A DNA stretch of 64,000 nucleotides from positions 48,227-112,226 of the forward strand of contig JARRBK010000001.1 in the NCBI GenBank assembly GCA_029982615.1, in the 5' to 3' direction. The translations under genes were made by a program, and so were the position numbers. Of this stretch, positions 33,381-42,485 are shown piece after piece. The notes under the pieces were generated by a model, which saw only the letters and a list, made by a program, of their open reading frames with translations, had not been told where the DNA came from and made no database searches. How positions within the stretch are numbered: position 1 is the first letter of the stretch; each line of letters opens with the position of its first letter. This DNA comes from Tepidanaerobacteraceae bacterium (GTDB lineage Bacteria > Bacillota > Thermosediminibacteria > Thermosediminibacterales > Tepidanaerobacteraceae).

Positions 33381-34646
33381 TCACGCCAGTTGCAACTCAT
33401 TTACTGTAGCTGCTAAGTTTTCCAAAAATTCCCTGTTGGTTTTTGTCTTTTTCAATCGGTTTATGAGGGTAGTAGCGGCTTCTACAGTTTCCAGAGGAGC
33501 CAGGGCTTTTCTGAGCACCCAAACCGCTTCCAATTCATCCTTGGACAGCAGGAGTTCTTCTCTTCGAGTGCCTGATTTTTTTATATCTATTGCAGGGTAT
33601 ATCCTGCGCTCTGCCAGTTTTCTATCAAGATGGATTTCCATGTTGCCGGTGCCTTTGAATTCCTCATATATGACATCATCCATCCGGCTGCCGGTCTCTA
33701 CCAGAGCTGTGGCTATTATGGTCAAACTGCCGCCTTCCTCTATATTCCTGGCCGCTCCAAAAAACCTTTTGGGCTTGTGCAATGCACTGGGGTCCAGCCC
33801 TCCGGATAAAGTCCTGCCTGTGGGAGGTACCACCAGATTATTGGCTCTTGCCAGGCGTGTGATACTGTCGAGCAGTATCACCACATCCTTTCTGCTTTCC
33901 ACGAGCCTCTGTGCCCTCTCCAGCACCATATCCGCTACTCTTAAGTGGTTTTCAGGCAATTCGTCAAATGTAGAACTCACCACTTCACCTTCCACAGACC
34001 GCCTGATATCTGTAACTTCTTCAGGCCTTTCATCAATAAGGAGCACTATCAGCTGTACATCCGGATGGTTTCTGGTAAGCGCATTAGCTATTTTTTTAAG
34101 CATCATAGTTTTGCCCGCTTTTGGCGGCGAAACAATGAGTGCCCGCTGGCCCTTGCCTATTGGGGATATTATGTCAATTATCCTCGTAGAAAGGTCCTGA
34201 GGGTCGTTTTCCAGGGTTAGCCTGGGCTGGGGAAAGATTGGAGTGAGCGAATCGAAGTGAAAACGTCCTACTGCATGCTCCGGGTCCAGTCCGTTTACTG
34301 CTGATATCTGCAGGATGGCCCTATATTTCTCTCCCTCCTTGGGAGGCCTTATCTTGCCGGAAATCATATCTCCTGTCCTCAAGTGGAAACGGCGGATTTG
34401 AGAAGGTGAAATATATATATCATCATCCGACGGAAGATAATTTTCTATTCGCAAAAATCCGTAACCGTCCGGCAAGACTTCTAGAACGCCTTCAGCCATG
34501 ACGTCTCCAGGTTCTTCGGCCAAGGTCTCCATTATTTTTATTATTAGCTCTCGCTTTCTATATTTATAGTATCCGGGAATTTTCTTTTCTTTTGCAATTT
34601 CATGTAGTTCTGCTATGGTTTTCTTTTCCAGTTCAGTAATTAACAA
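33381..34646 (-). CDS. rho: Transcription termination factor Rho
   Basis: From TTG 34646 the protein has 421 residues, the usual length for Firmicutes Rho. The open frame continues 78 codons upstream, but only the TTG has an AAGGAG site (34654-34659) and the conserved domain begins two residues later ([18 protein letters not shown]). The RNA-binding cold-shock fold contains [10 protein letters not shown], and the ATPase has Walker [16 protein letters not shown] and a Walker B-like [16 protein letters not shown]. The hexameric helicase releases RNA from polymerase. It is convergent with the MazG-like gene. Confidence 0.96.
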   Translation of the reverse strand: MLITELEKKTIAELHEIAKEKKIPGYYKYRKRELIIKIMETLAEEPGDVMAEGVLEVLPDGYGFLRIENYLPSDDDIYISPSQIRRFHLRTGDMISGKIRPPKEGEKYRAILQISAVNGLDPEHAVGRFHFDSLTPIFPQPRLTLENDPQDLSTRIIDIISPIGKGQRALIVSPPKAGKTMMLKKIANALTRNHPDVQLIVLLIDERPEEVTDIRRSVEGEVVSSTFDELPENHLRVADMVLERAQRLVESRKDVVILLDSITRLARANNLVVPPTGRTLSGGLDPSALHKPKRFFGAARNIEEGGSLTIIATALVETGSRMDDVIYEEFKGTGNMEIHLDRKLAERRIYPAIDIKKSGTRREELLLSKDELEAVWVLRKALAPLETVEAATTLINRLKKTKTNREFLENLAATVNELQLA

Positions 34647-34859
34647 AATTTCACTCCTTTTCAAGTTTTTAAAGTTTTGCAATTCGTGCCTATATCCACC
34701 AATAGACTGGGAAACAGCATTAAAGTGGGCTTTTTTTGTGCCCCTGGCCCGGACAGTTTCTCGCAAAAATCTGGATTTTAAAAGCGGGAGAATGTGAAAG
34801 GAGGTTCTATCAGAGATTATACACACAGACGGGAAAAATATGCAGTAATGAGTAATTTT

Positions 34860-34887
34860 CAAAAAAAGAGACCCTCTCACGGGCCTC
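34860..34887 (-). terminator. Terminator of the histidine kinase operon, upstream of rho
   Basis: On the minus strand GAGGCCC, loop GTGAGA, GGGTCTC (plus 34868-34887) is followed by seven or more T (34861-34867). It lies 95 bp after the kinase stop and about 215 bp before the rho start. The position also allows a role as attenuator in a long rho leader. Confidence 0.75.
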
Positions 34888-34981
34888 CCTTTTTATGGAT
34901 ACACCGAGGAGGATTTGCCTTTTGATAGTAATTATACCATTATTATCGTCAAGCGTCAATATCTGATAATTTACGCTGTGG

Positions 34982-35947
34982 TTATTCTGTAATGTTTCTA
35001 CTCGTGGGCAACTTTATAATAAATTTCGTCCCACAGCCTTCTTCGGATTCAAAGTCTATAGTACCTCCATAGTTGGAGATGATTCGTTTGGATATGTAAA
35101 GGCCAAGGCCCGTGCCATTTTCTTTTGTAGTGAAAAACGGCTTAAATACGTTACCTTTATCTTCTTTTTTAATGCCCGGCCCTTCATCCCTGATTTCAGT
35201 GATTACGTTATTTTCTTTTGAAGAAACGCTTACATAAATATTTCCTCCTTGGCTCATCGCGTCAAGGGCATTCTGCATGATATTTATAAATACCTGCTTT
35301 AGCTGATCCGCATCAATAAAAACCGGGGCAATGTCATCATCCGCCTGAAAATGGCATGTGATTCCTTTTACATCAAACCTTGGATTGAAAAGCTTCAATA
35401 TTTCTTCCAAAAATGTGTGTATAAAAACGTTTTCGCCCTTTTTTTCCTGGCTTTTCGCGATCATCAGAAAATCATCAGCCAGTTTGGAAAGTCTATCCAG
35501 TTCAGCAATCATAATCTTAGTATATTCTCTTCGCTTGTCGTCCTGCATCAGGCTATTTTCAAGCAATCTCAAAAAGCCTCTTATGGAAAATATAGGGTTC
35601 TTTATTTCATGAATCGCACTGGCGGCCAGTTCCCCCACTGCCGTCAAATTTTTCAGTCTCGATATATTATTGCGAACGTCTTCACGTTCATTTTTATCTT
35701 CATACATTATTATTGCTCCCAGCTGACATCCGGATCTTTCCACCACAGCAGCTGTGACATCAAAAACCAGTGGCTTTCCCCCATCATCATTATCATCCTT
35801 GCTTTCGATGAAAACCAAGTGTTTTCCTTCTTTGATTAAGATAGGAGGGTCTTCGCTTATTGAATAAACACTGTCAGTGAATGTTTCCTCATAAGCACGT
35901 ACATAATTCACGAAATCATTTGACCTTCCCAGTACTCCGTCGCCCAT
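34982..35947 (-). CDS. Soluble PAS-type sensor histidine kinase
   Basis: The 321 residues have no membrane segment. A short PAS-like N-terminal part (about 10-85), HisKA with phospho-acceptor H113 (ASAIHEIKNPIFSIRGF), and an ATPase domain with N box INIMQNALDAM, G1 DEGPGI and GTGLGLYISKRII are visible. It resembles Spo0A-phosphorelay-type kinases. It starts inside the response regulator gene (40-bp overlap) with an AGGAG site, so the two are coupled. The signal is unknown. Confidence 0.9.
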   Translation of the reverse strand: MGDGVLGRSNDFVNYVRAYEETFTDSVYSISEDPPILIKEGKHLVFIESKDDNDDGGKPLVFDVTAAVVERSGCQLGAIIMYEDKNEREDVRNNISRLKNLTAVGELAASAIHEIKNPIFSIRGFLRLLENSLMQDDKRREYTKIMIAELDRLSKLADDFLMIAKSQEKKGENVFIHTFLEEILKLFNPRFDVKGITCHFQADDDIAPVFIDADQLKQVFINIMQNALDAMSQGGNIYVSVSSKENNVITEIRDEGPGIKKEDKGNVFKPFFTTKENGTGLGLYISKRIISNYGGTIDFESEEGCGTKFIIKLPTSRNITE

Positions 35948-36339
35948 ATGCCTTCTCCTCTCGCTGCCGTATCTAAAGTTGTCGAAATCCTTGCAAGGAG
36001 ACTCTTAAGTTCCTCCATATCGAAAGGCTTCACAAGATATCCGCATGCCCCCTCTTTTCTGGCGCGGTTTATGTAATTTATATCAGAATTTCCAGACATT
36101 AATATTGTGGCCACTTCGGGTTTCTCATCCTTTAAATGTGCCAAAAGGGTGAAGCCGTCAATTCCCGGAATGGTCATGTCTATTAAAGCTATGTCCGGTT
36201 TTTCCTCATGCATCATATGTAAAGCTTCCCTGCCGTCTGCAGCACCGAAGGTCAAATACCCTGAAGATGAAAGTGCCTCCAGCAGCATGGTCCTCACCCA
36301 CAGCTGGTCATCCACAACCATTACCTTGCATCTTTCCAC
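35908..36339 (-). CDS. Stand-alone response regulator receiver protein
   Basis: The 143 residues start with GTG behind GGGGGA. Receiver features are D10-D11, phospho-acceptor D54 (IALIDMTIPGIDGF), the Thr/Ser switch MSGNS and Lys in YLVKPFD. There is no output domain, so it acts by phospho-transfer or protein binding. Its partner kinase overlaps its 3-prime end. No further phosphorelay gene is adjacent. Confidence 0.9.
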   Translation of the reverse strand: MERCKVMVVDDQLWVRTMLLEALSSSGYLTFGAADGREALHMMHEEKPDIALIDMTIPGIDGFTLLAHLKDEKPEVATILMSGNSDINYINRARKEGACGYLVKPFDMEELKSLLARISTTLDTAARGEGIWATEYWEGQMIS

Positions 36340-36549
36340 AGACTTCTGTCCCCCTTTTTTGGCTAATCTTTTTCTCTATAAAAATTCTTTCTCTATCCTT
36401 TAATCCATCGCCTCCTAGCAATTTCTAAAATATATGCACAATATATTATACGGTACCAATAATGTATATTATTCTATACAAATATGAAATTTCCTCCTTG
36501 CCATTTGAAATTTATTTAATTTTTTAACTATATATTACACAACATATTT

Positions 36550-39546
36550 TTATCGTGATTGGATATATAGCATAAATTCAGCATCGTGTATCTCCAAAGA
36601 TTTAAATTTAGTATGTTCCGGAACATGAACGCTTCCCCCCGTTACAGGGTATGCTATGCCGTTTACGATTACGGTGGCATCCACAGGTTTCAAAGTGTGC
36701 TTTTCCTGCACGGTAACGTTCCCTTCGGGCAGTGCCTGAACAAGCAGTTCTCTTTGCCGCACGTAAAGTTTCACCGGAATCCTTGACAGCTCGCTTCCTG
36801 TTTCATCCTCTACTGCCAGAAATCCGCTAAAATTCGTTCCCTTTTCAGGGACATTTATATCCATCCTCACCTTCCATGTGCCCCCCGACTCATGAAAGCC
36901 GATAGGGTCTCGGACAACAATATTTCCGCTGTCTGAGAGCACCTGCCTCTCTATTACCATTCGGTCGCTGCCTCCGGGGATAAAAAATCCGTCAACATAA
37001 GCCATATATTCTCCTGGTGCTGGTTCCATTATTTCAATTTTTTCATCAGATACATCCACTATGGATGAAGACGCTATTTCTTCGTACTCACCGGTACTGT
37101 CATTTTTTCGGTAAAGATAAAGATCTGCATCTCCATTAAATTCAGCTGACGGCTTTAATTCCACTTTTAGTGTAATGGCATTTGCAGGCACCGTAAAAGG
37201 CGAGCTCCGGGTCAATTCCCCCTGCTTTACTATTATAGATTCCGACACAACATTCTGATTTTCTTCCGCTAATCCGAATCCGACCACATGGCCTCGAAAG
37301 GCATTTCCAACATTTTTCAACAATATTTCCCGGGAAATTCTTTTTTGTCCTTTAGCGGCGTATAAAGTCACATCACCGCTGTTTGCAAAAGTCCCTGAAA
37401 CCGACGCTGTCAAATTATATGAAGTCCTATCCGCTCCAAAATCGGACAAATTATAATCTGATACTACCACTACTTCCCAAACTCCAGCAGCTGGGTCTTT
37501 TATTTTATCTGAAACTCCTTCCCTCGAGTAAATATAATCTGACCCAGCGTAACCTTCAAAAACTTTTTGCCCATCTGGGGCATAGATGTATAAAATCGCC
37601 CGCCCCAGGACATTATTCTTTTGTTTTGTTATGCCAAGACTGACGTTCAATTCTGACGTACCCGGCAGGATTTTAAAAAAATATCGCTGCCATCTTGCTG
37701 GCAAAAGCGAGCCCTTAAAATTCATTGAACCGGAACCGCTAAGGTCATAGGGTACTACCGCTGTCGTCAAAAAGCTTGCTTCTTCTTTTTTGTCTAAGGA
37801 ATATACTGACGTCTTTGCGGTGTAAAGGCCGGGCCTTTCGGGAAAATTATAAGATATCGTTAACTTGCGGGGTTTTCCTCTAGGGAGAATCAAATAGTCC
37901 TTGTCTCTTCCCACCCATTTCTGGTCCTGCTCCAATTTTACTTTCAACGCAGATGCAGACAGATTCGTTAAAAATATATCGAACTTTCCAGCCAGAACAT
38001 TTCGCAAAAATACACCGTCTCTATATCCAGGGCTTTCAGGAATTTTTATTTCCACCCTGTGCGCCATCGATGGCTTGGAACCACTATTCTTCAATATGTT
38101 CCATGCCTTTATTACATCTATAAGGCCATTCCCCTGTTCTATTTGAAGATAGCCGTCCAGCTTTCTTGCCCCCTGCTCCAGAGCTTTTTTCAATTTAGCG
38201 GCTGAAACAGCTATTCCTTCCTTTTTTGCTTCCTGAAGCAAAAGCGCCGCACTTCCCGATACGTACGGAGCAGCCATGCTGGTGCCGTCCATTAAAAAAT
38301 ATCCACCGCTATCCCATACAGCCACTGTGGAAACAGCGCTTGAAGGAGCCACTACCGAAGGAGCAGATGAACCCGTAGCCGCCGGCCCCATACCCGAAAA
38401 ATACCATATTGAGTCACCCGGAACTTTTACATTGTAATTTATCTCCCAAAGAGCAGGTGACATGTAAGCTCCGACTGTCATCACGCCTTCGCCATCGCCC
38501 CCATCGGCTACCGTAGAAAGACCGGGACCGGTGTTTCCAGCCGCCATTATCACCAGCGTCTTGCCGTCGAGGTTTAATTTTTTAAAAAGTTTGGACTGGG
38601 CTATTTGCTCTTCCATGGAAGACGACATATTCCCTATGCTTATGTTTATTATATCAGCTCCGTGTTTTTTGGCATAATTTACCCCGGCTGCAATACTATC
38701 CCAATTCCCATCTCCCGACGAACCCAAGGCTTTTATTGCTATTATCTGCACTCCAGGCGCCGTGCCCACTAAATTCCCCGACGCGCCTATGATTCCTGCC
38801 ACATGGGTACCGTGTCCGTTTCCGTCAAAGCTCAGTTTTGCCATGGCTCCCGTGGGGCTTATTTCTGAAACCACAAAAGATGATTCTTCCACGTACTCAG
38901 TGCTCGGATTGTCTTTTCCGAAATACGCCCATTGATGTCCAGTGCTGTATACCTTCAACGGTTTTTCATCGCTGAAATTGCCGTTTAAGTTGGTATCTAC
39001 ATAAACCGTATCATAAATTCCGGACAGTATCTGATCCGCCACCAGAAGTCCGAATGCGTCCCGGCTGTCTCCGTCTCTATTCAAATCCTGGTTGATATAT
39101 CCTTTCTCCTCCAACTGGCTTTCCGGCAATATTCCGATGTGAAATGTGCCGCTTTTTGACGGTATTCCAGATACGCTGTATTTTTTGCCTTTAAATGAAA
39201 TAATACCATCCATTGCCACAGCAGAAAATTTGGTGTCCACCAAACCTTCAGCAGTAAAATCTGCATAGTCCACTACTTTTGCCTTCCCGTCGGGAGTATT
39301 TCTAAGGTCGGGATGGCTCACATCAATGCCAGTATCTACAACTGCCACCTTTATCCCGCATCCGTCTGCACCCGTGTTCTTTCTAAAAACGTCTGCCCTG
39401 ATGGCTGCAAGGGCTTCCTTCATTCCGGCATTTACATCGTATGCAATATGGTTATTCGGAATTTCCACCGCCAGGGCCGGTGCAGAAATAAAAAATATTA
39501 AAGTCACTGTTATTAATATGATTAAAACTTTAGATCTTTTCACCAT
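36550..39546 (-). CDS. Large secreted subtilisin-like serine protease (S8)
   Basis: The 998 residues begin with a signal peptide (1-26, ending ALA). The catalytic triad is complete: Asp in VAVVDTGIDVSHPDL (about 70), His in GNGHGTHVAGIIG (about 246) and Ser in DGTSMAAPYVSG (about 421). The span between Asp and His is about 110 residues longer than in subtilisin and contains DLNRDGDSRD and DTNLNGNFSDE, which look like calcium-binding loops. About 500 residues of beta-rich C-terminal domains follow, without an SLH anchor of their own. It starts 2 bp behind a small SLH protein, so attachment to the cell surface through its neighbours is plausible. Confidence 0.92.
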   Translation of the reverse strand: MVKRSKVLIILITVTLIFFISAPALAVEIPNNHIAYDVNAGMKEALAAIRADVFRKNTGADGCGIKVAVVDTGIDVSHPDLRNTPDGKAKVVDYADFTAEGLVDTKFSAVAMDGIISFKGKKYSVSGIPSKSGTFHIGILPESQLEEKGYINQDLNRDGDSRDAFGLLVADQILSGIYDTVYVDTNLNGNFSDEKPLKVYSTGHQWAYFGKDNPSTEYVEESSFVVSEISPTGAMAKLSFDGNGHGTHVAGIIGASGNLVGTAPGVQIIAIKALGSSGDGNWDSIAAGVNYAKKHGADIINISIGNMSSSMEEQIAQSKLFKKLNLDGKTLVIMAAGNTGPGLSTVADGGDGEGVMTVGAYMSPALWEINYNVKVPGDSIWYFSGMGPAATGSSAPSVVAPSSAVSTVAVWDSGGYFLMDGTSMAAPYVSGSAALLLQEAKKEGIAVSAAKLKKALEQGARKLDGYLQIEQGNGLIDVIKAWNILKNSGSKPSMAHRVEIKIPESPGYRDGVFLRNVLAGKFDIFLTNLSASALKVKLEQDQKWVGRDKDYLILPRGKPRKLTISYNFPERPGLYTAKTSVYSLDKKEEASFLTTAVVPYDLSGSGSMNFKGSLLPARWQRYFFKILPGTSELNVSLGITKQKNNVLGRAILYIYAPDGQKVFEGYAGSDYIYSREGVSDKIKDPAAGVWEVVVVSDYNLSDFGADRTSYNLTASVSGTFANSGDVTLYAAKGQKRISREILLKNVGNAFRGHVVGFGLAEENQNVVSESIIVKQGELTRSSPFTVPANAITLKVELKPSAEFNGDADLYLYRKNDSTGEYEEIASSSIVDVSDEKIEIMEPAPGEYMAYVDGFFIPGGSDRMVIERQVLSDSGNIVVRDPIGFHESGGTWKVRMDINVPEKGTNFSGFLAVEDETGSELSRIPVKLYVRQRELLVQALPEGNVTVQEKHTLKPVDATVIVNGIAYPVTGGSVHVPEHTKFKSLEIHDAEFMLYIQSR

Positions 39547-39548
39547 GC

Positions 39549-40445
39549 TTATTCTTCACCGGCTTCCTTTATAAATGCCACCTTTTCATCCTTTATTACT
39601 ATATAAACCTTTTTGCCGTTCAAATCTTTTACATTCACTTTTTTCCTTCCCTCATACGCCACTGTATCCCGTGACAACGGAAAAACCGCTGTAGTGCCGT
39701 TTATGCTCAAATGGATTTGTCCGCTCTTGCCACCAGCGACTGTAAGAAAGCCGAGGTAGTCGTAGATATATCCGTTCTGAGCCGCCACAGCGGCCAGGAC
39801 CTTCGCCGCTTCCGCCCTGGAAGCACGCCGGAGGGGCTCAAACAACCCCTCCGGCGTGCCTTCAACTATGCCTTTTTCCACAGCCCGGGCCACATAGGGT
39901 ACGGCCCATGAGGGAATATTTGTCCAGTCGCCGAATTTTTCAAGCATCTGTCGGTTTTTTTCAGCGTCGCTCTCTACAGCCACACGGAAAGCCCTGAGGA
40001 GCATTGTCAAAAGCTCGGCCCTGTTTATGCTCCTGTCGGGATAGAAGCGTGTCCCTTCGCCCTTCGCTATGCCCAGCTCCCATGCCTCTTTTACAAAACC
40101 CGCCGCCCAGTGCCCCTCGATATCCGAAAAAGCTGCGGGATAATTTTCTATTTCCCCGGCATCGTCCTCATAACCTAGGGCGGTTACCAGCATCTTAGCA
40201 AATTCCGCTCTGGTGACAGGCTTCCCCGGAAAAAAGTTTGTTCCGTCGCCGTTTATTATGCCTTTTGCCAGGAGCATATAAATCTCCATTTCCGCAAAAT
40301 TGCCCTCGGTGTCGGAAAACCTTTGAGCTAAAACATGTTCAGAACTTACAGCAAAGATAATAATCAATGTCAGCATGAATGCCAGCAGGGACGGGTTCGT
40401 CTGCCCGCCCGCTGTCAGTATTGGCTGTTTTCTTGTGGTCTTCAT
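39549..40445 (-). CDS. Small SLH-domain surface protein
   Basis: The 298 residues have a signal or anchor segment (about 20-40) and three SLH repeats: FSDTEGNFAEMEIYMLLAKG (about 43), FSDIEGHWAAGFVKEAWELG (about 105) and IPSWAVPYVARAVEKGIVEG (about 170). A short beta domain (about 225-298) follows, similar in style to the modules of the two larger SLH proteins. Three repeats are the minimum needed to bind secondary cell-wall polymer. It is located between SLH and protease genes and is almost contiguous with both. Confidence 0.88.
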   Translation of the reverse strand: MKTTRKQPILTAGGQTNPSLLAFMLTLIIIFAVSSEHVLAQRFSDTEGNFAEMEIYMLLAKGIINGDGTNFFPGKPVTRAEFAKMLVTALGYEDDAGEIENYPAAFSDIEGHWAAGFVKEAWELGIAKGEGTRFYPDRSINRAELLTMLLRAFRVAVESDAEKNRQMLEKFGDWTNIPSWAVPYVARAVEKGIVEGTPEGLFEPLRRASRAEAAKVLAAVAAQNGYIYDYLGFLTVAGGKSGQIHLSINGTTAVFPLSRDTVAYEGRKKVNVKDLNGKKVYIVIKDEKVAFIKEAGEE

Positions 40446-40458
40446 GCTTATCCTCTTC

Positions 40459-42366
40459 TCAGTCGGAAACCGTCAAATCAATAATGGTTTCTGCAAAAAA
40501 TAGCCCATTGTCATACTTTCCCGTGGCGATTATTTGGTCCCCTATATCCACCTTATTTATACTGATTTTATCAGTTGACCTGTAAAATACCGTATCACTG
40601 GTATAGTGAATTTCCTTCGTATTCTTGTCAGTATCTTTCACCACGATAACTTTTGCATCCTTGTGAATATACTGCACAGTTCCTTCGATTTTGCTTCTTA
40701 CCTGGCGAGTAGTAACATCTATGCTCAGAGCATCGTCGCCTTCAACTTCCATGTCAAGATAATATCCAGCTCTGAGGTCGTATACTGTTATTTCTTTTCT
40801 ATCCTGCAAAATTTCAGTATCTGACGTTATATTAAATGTATAATCTTCGCCTTCTTCATCTGTTATCGTCACCTGAGAAGTATCGGCAATAGTTATGGAT
40901 TTGACGGTCCCGCTTATATCCCTTTTCACGCTTTTTGCTTTGATTTCTATCACAACATTGTATTCCAGCGTGAGGTCCACGGCATCGCCCTTTTTCAAAT
41001 CGCTGATTTTTGCAGATTTGCTGTTTCTCTTAATATATACATCCTCATCCACTTCATAGTCCGCATCATCGCCATCTTCATCCTCTATTGTGATTACCGG
41101 GTTTTTACCCGAATAACTTACGCTTTTGAAAGTGCCGCTCACATACTTTGTCTCGCTCTCGGCTTCTATCTTTATAACCTTGCTCCCTGCTACGGTGATG
41201 GTGGCAAAATCCCCTATTCTCAGGTCTGAAAGGCTGGCGGTTTTACCATCTTTCCTTATGCTAGCGCTGCTGGCAACAGTATAAGTTTCATTCTTGTCAG
41301 TATCATTGTTTTTTATGATAAGAACATCTCCTACAGATACCGGTAAAGTTCTCAAAATTCCTGTTATTTTTGTCTCTGTGGTTTGTGTATTACTGCCGTC
41401 ACCAACAACAGAACCACTGCTTGATGTATTATCTTTAGAATATACTTCAATGAATCTTGCTTTTGTTCCTCCTTCGGCAGCAGCGATGATGGCGACGCTG
41501 TCGCCCACCTTTATTCCGCTGAGCGATATCTTTGTCAGAGAACCCTGGTCATTTTCCTTATATATGGATGTGGAATCCTCTACATTATAAGTAGCATAAC
41601 TGCCATTCGAAAGTTGTAACGTAACAGACGGCAAAAAAATCGAATCCACATCCTGCACAATGCCTGTAATCATGTTTTTGTTGCCCAGTTTTTTCGAAAG
41701 ATTGCTGAGGATCGCAGCAGCCTGAGCCCTGGTGAGGTTATCATTCGGTTTGAAGCTATACTTGCCGTCGGCTTCCGGAAACCCCTTAATAATACCATTT
41801 TCCAAAGCCAATTGAACGTAAGCCCTGGCCTCCAACGGAATGGCGGATAAATCAGTAAATGTCAGATCCACGTTTTTCATGTTCTTGGCTTCTTCTTCAA
41901 GGCCCAGAGCCCTCACCGCAAAAATGGCCACCTCGTATCTTTTTGCGTTTTCCTCGGCTCTGAAATCCGTCAGGTCGCTTCCAGAAATGATCCCTTTCTC
42001 AACAGCTACCGCCACATAACCCCTGGCCCATGCAGGGACGGAAGAAGCATTGGGAAAATCCGTCGGAAGGCTTTTGGCTTCTGCTTCAGTATCCAGACCC
42101 ATAAGCCTTATTATCATGGTCACTATCTCGTCCCGCTTTACGCTGCTGTCCGGAGCAAACTTTGTCCCTGCGGTATCCACGCCTTTTACTATGTCATTGA
42201 GGTACATTTTCTCTATGTACGGTCTTGCCCAATCGTATTTCGAGGCTGTGATATCCTTGAAATTCATGTTCGCCGCAAAGGCCTGGGTAAAGCTCGTCAT
42301 GGCCAAGCCGGCCATTATAAGGGCCGCCAGGAATGCCTTTTTCGAAAAAATTCCCGGTTTTTTCAT
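40459..42366 (-). CDS. SLH-domain surface protein with tandem beta modules
   Basis: From ATG 42366, with a GGAGGG site, the protein has 635 residues; the open frame has 7 more codons upstream. A signal peptide ends near AFAAN. Three SLH repeats cover about 35-225. The remaining 400 residues are five similar modules of about 70 residues, each opening with an ITGI/VSGT/ISGT/IEGT strand and containing a DLRIGD or DLKKGD turn, then a closing strand. The pattern is that of small beta-barrel modules (DUF5666-like). It is exported and probably part of the S-layer or a surface scaffold. Confidence 0.88.
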   Translation of the reverse strand: MKKPGIFSKKAFLAALIMAGLAMTSFTQAFAANMNFKDITASKYDWARPYIEKMYLNDIVKGVDTAGTKFAPDSSVKRDEIVTMIIRLMGLDTEAEAKSLPTDFPNASSVPAWARGYVAVAVEKGIISGSDLTDFRAEENAKRYEVAIFAVRALGLEEEAKNMKNVDLTFTDLSAIPLEARAYVQLALENGIIKGFPEADGKYSFKPNDNLTRAQAAAILSNLSKKLGNKNMITGIVQDVDSIFLPSVTLQLSNGSYATYNVEDSTSIYKENDQGSLTKISLSGIKVGDSVAIIAAAEGGTKARFIEVYSKDNTSSSGSVVGDGSNTQTTETKITGILRTLPVSVGDVLIIKNNDTDKNETYTVASSASIRKDGKTASLSDLRIGDFATITVAGSKVIKIEAESETKYVSGTFKSVSYSGKNPVITIEDEDGDDADYEVDEDVYIKRNSKSAKISDLKKGDAVDLTLEYNVVIEIKAKSVKRDISGTVKSITIADTSQVTITDEEGEDYTFNITSDTEILQDRKEITVYDLRAGYYLDMEVEGDDALSIDVTTRQVRSKIEGTVQYIHKDAKVIVVKDTDKNTKEIHYTSDTVFYRSTDKISINKVDIGDQIIATGKYDNGLFFAETIIDLTVSD

Positions 42367-42442
42367 GGGTTTCCCTCCGCTCATCATAAATTCTATTTTC
42401 TATATTCTACATATACAGAATTTATCCTTCTTTTTTTTGCAA

Positions 42443-42467
42443 AAAAGGGCGGTATTTCCGCCCTTTT
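42443..42467. terminator. Bidirectional-type terminator between SLH genes
   Basis: A perfect 10-bp stem AAAAGGGCGG and CCGCCCTTTT with loop TATTT has a T run on both strands. It lies 18 bp after the stop of the SLH gene at 42486 and separates it from the next SLH gene. Confidence 0.9.
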
Positions 42468-42485
42468 CCTAAATTTATATTAAAT

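Noticed and set aside
34647..34880. 78-residue N-terminal extension of Rho
   Set aside because: No ribosome site or Rho similarity before TTG 34646, and the stretch includes part of a terminator hairpin region.
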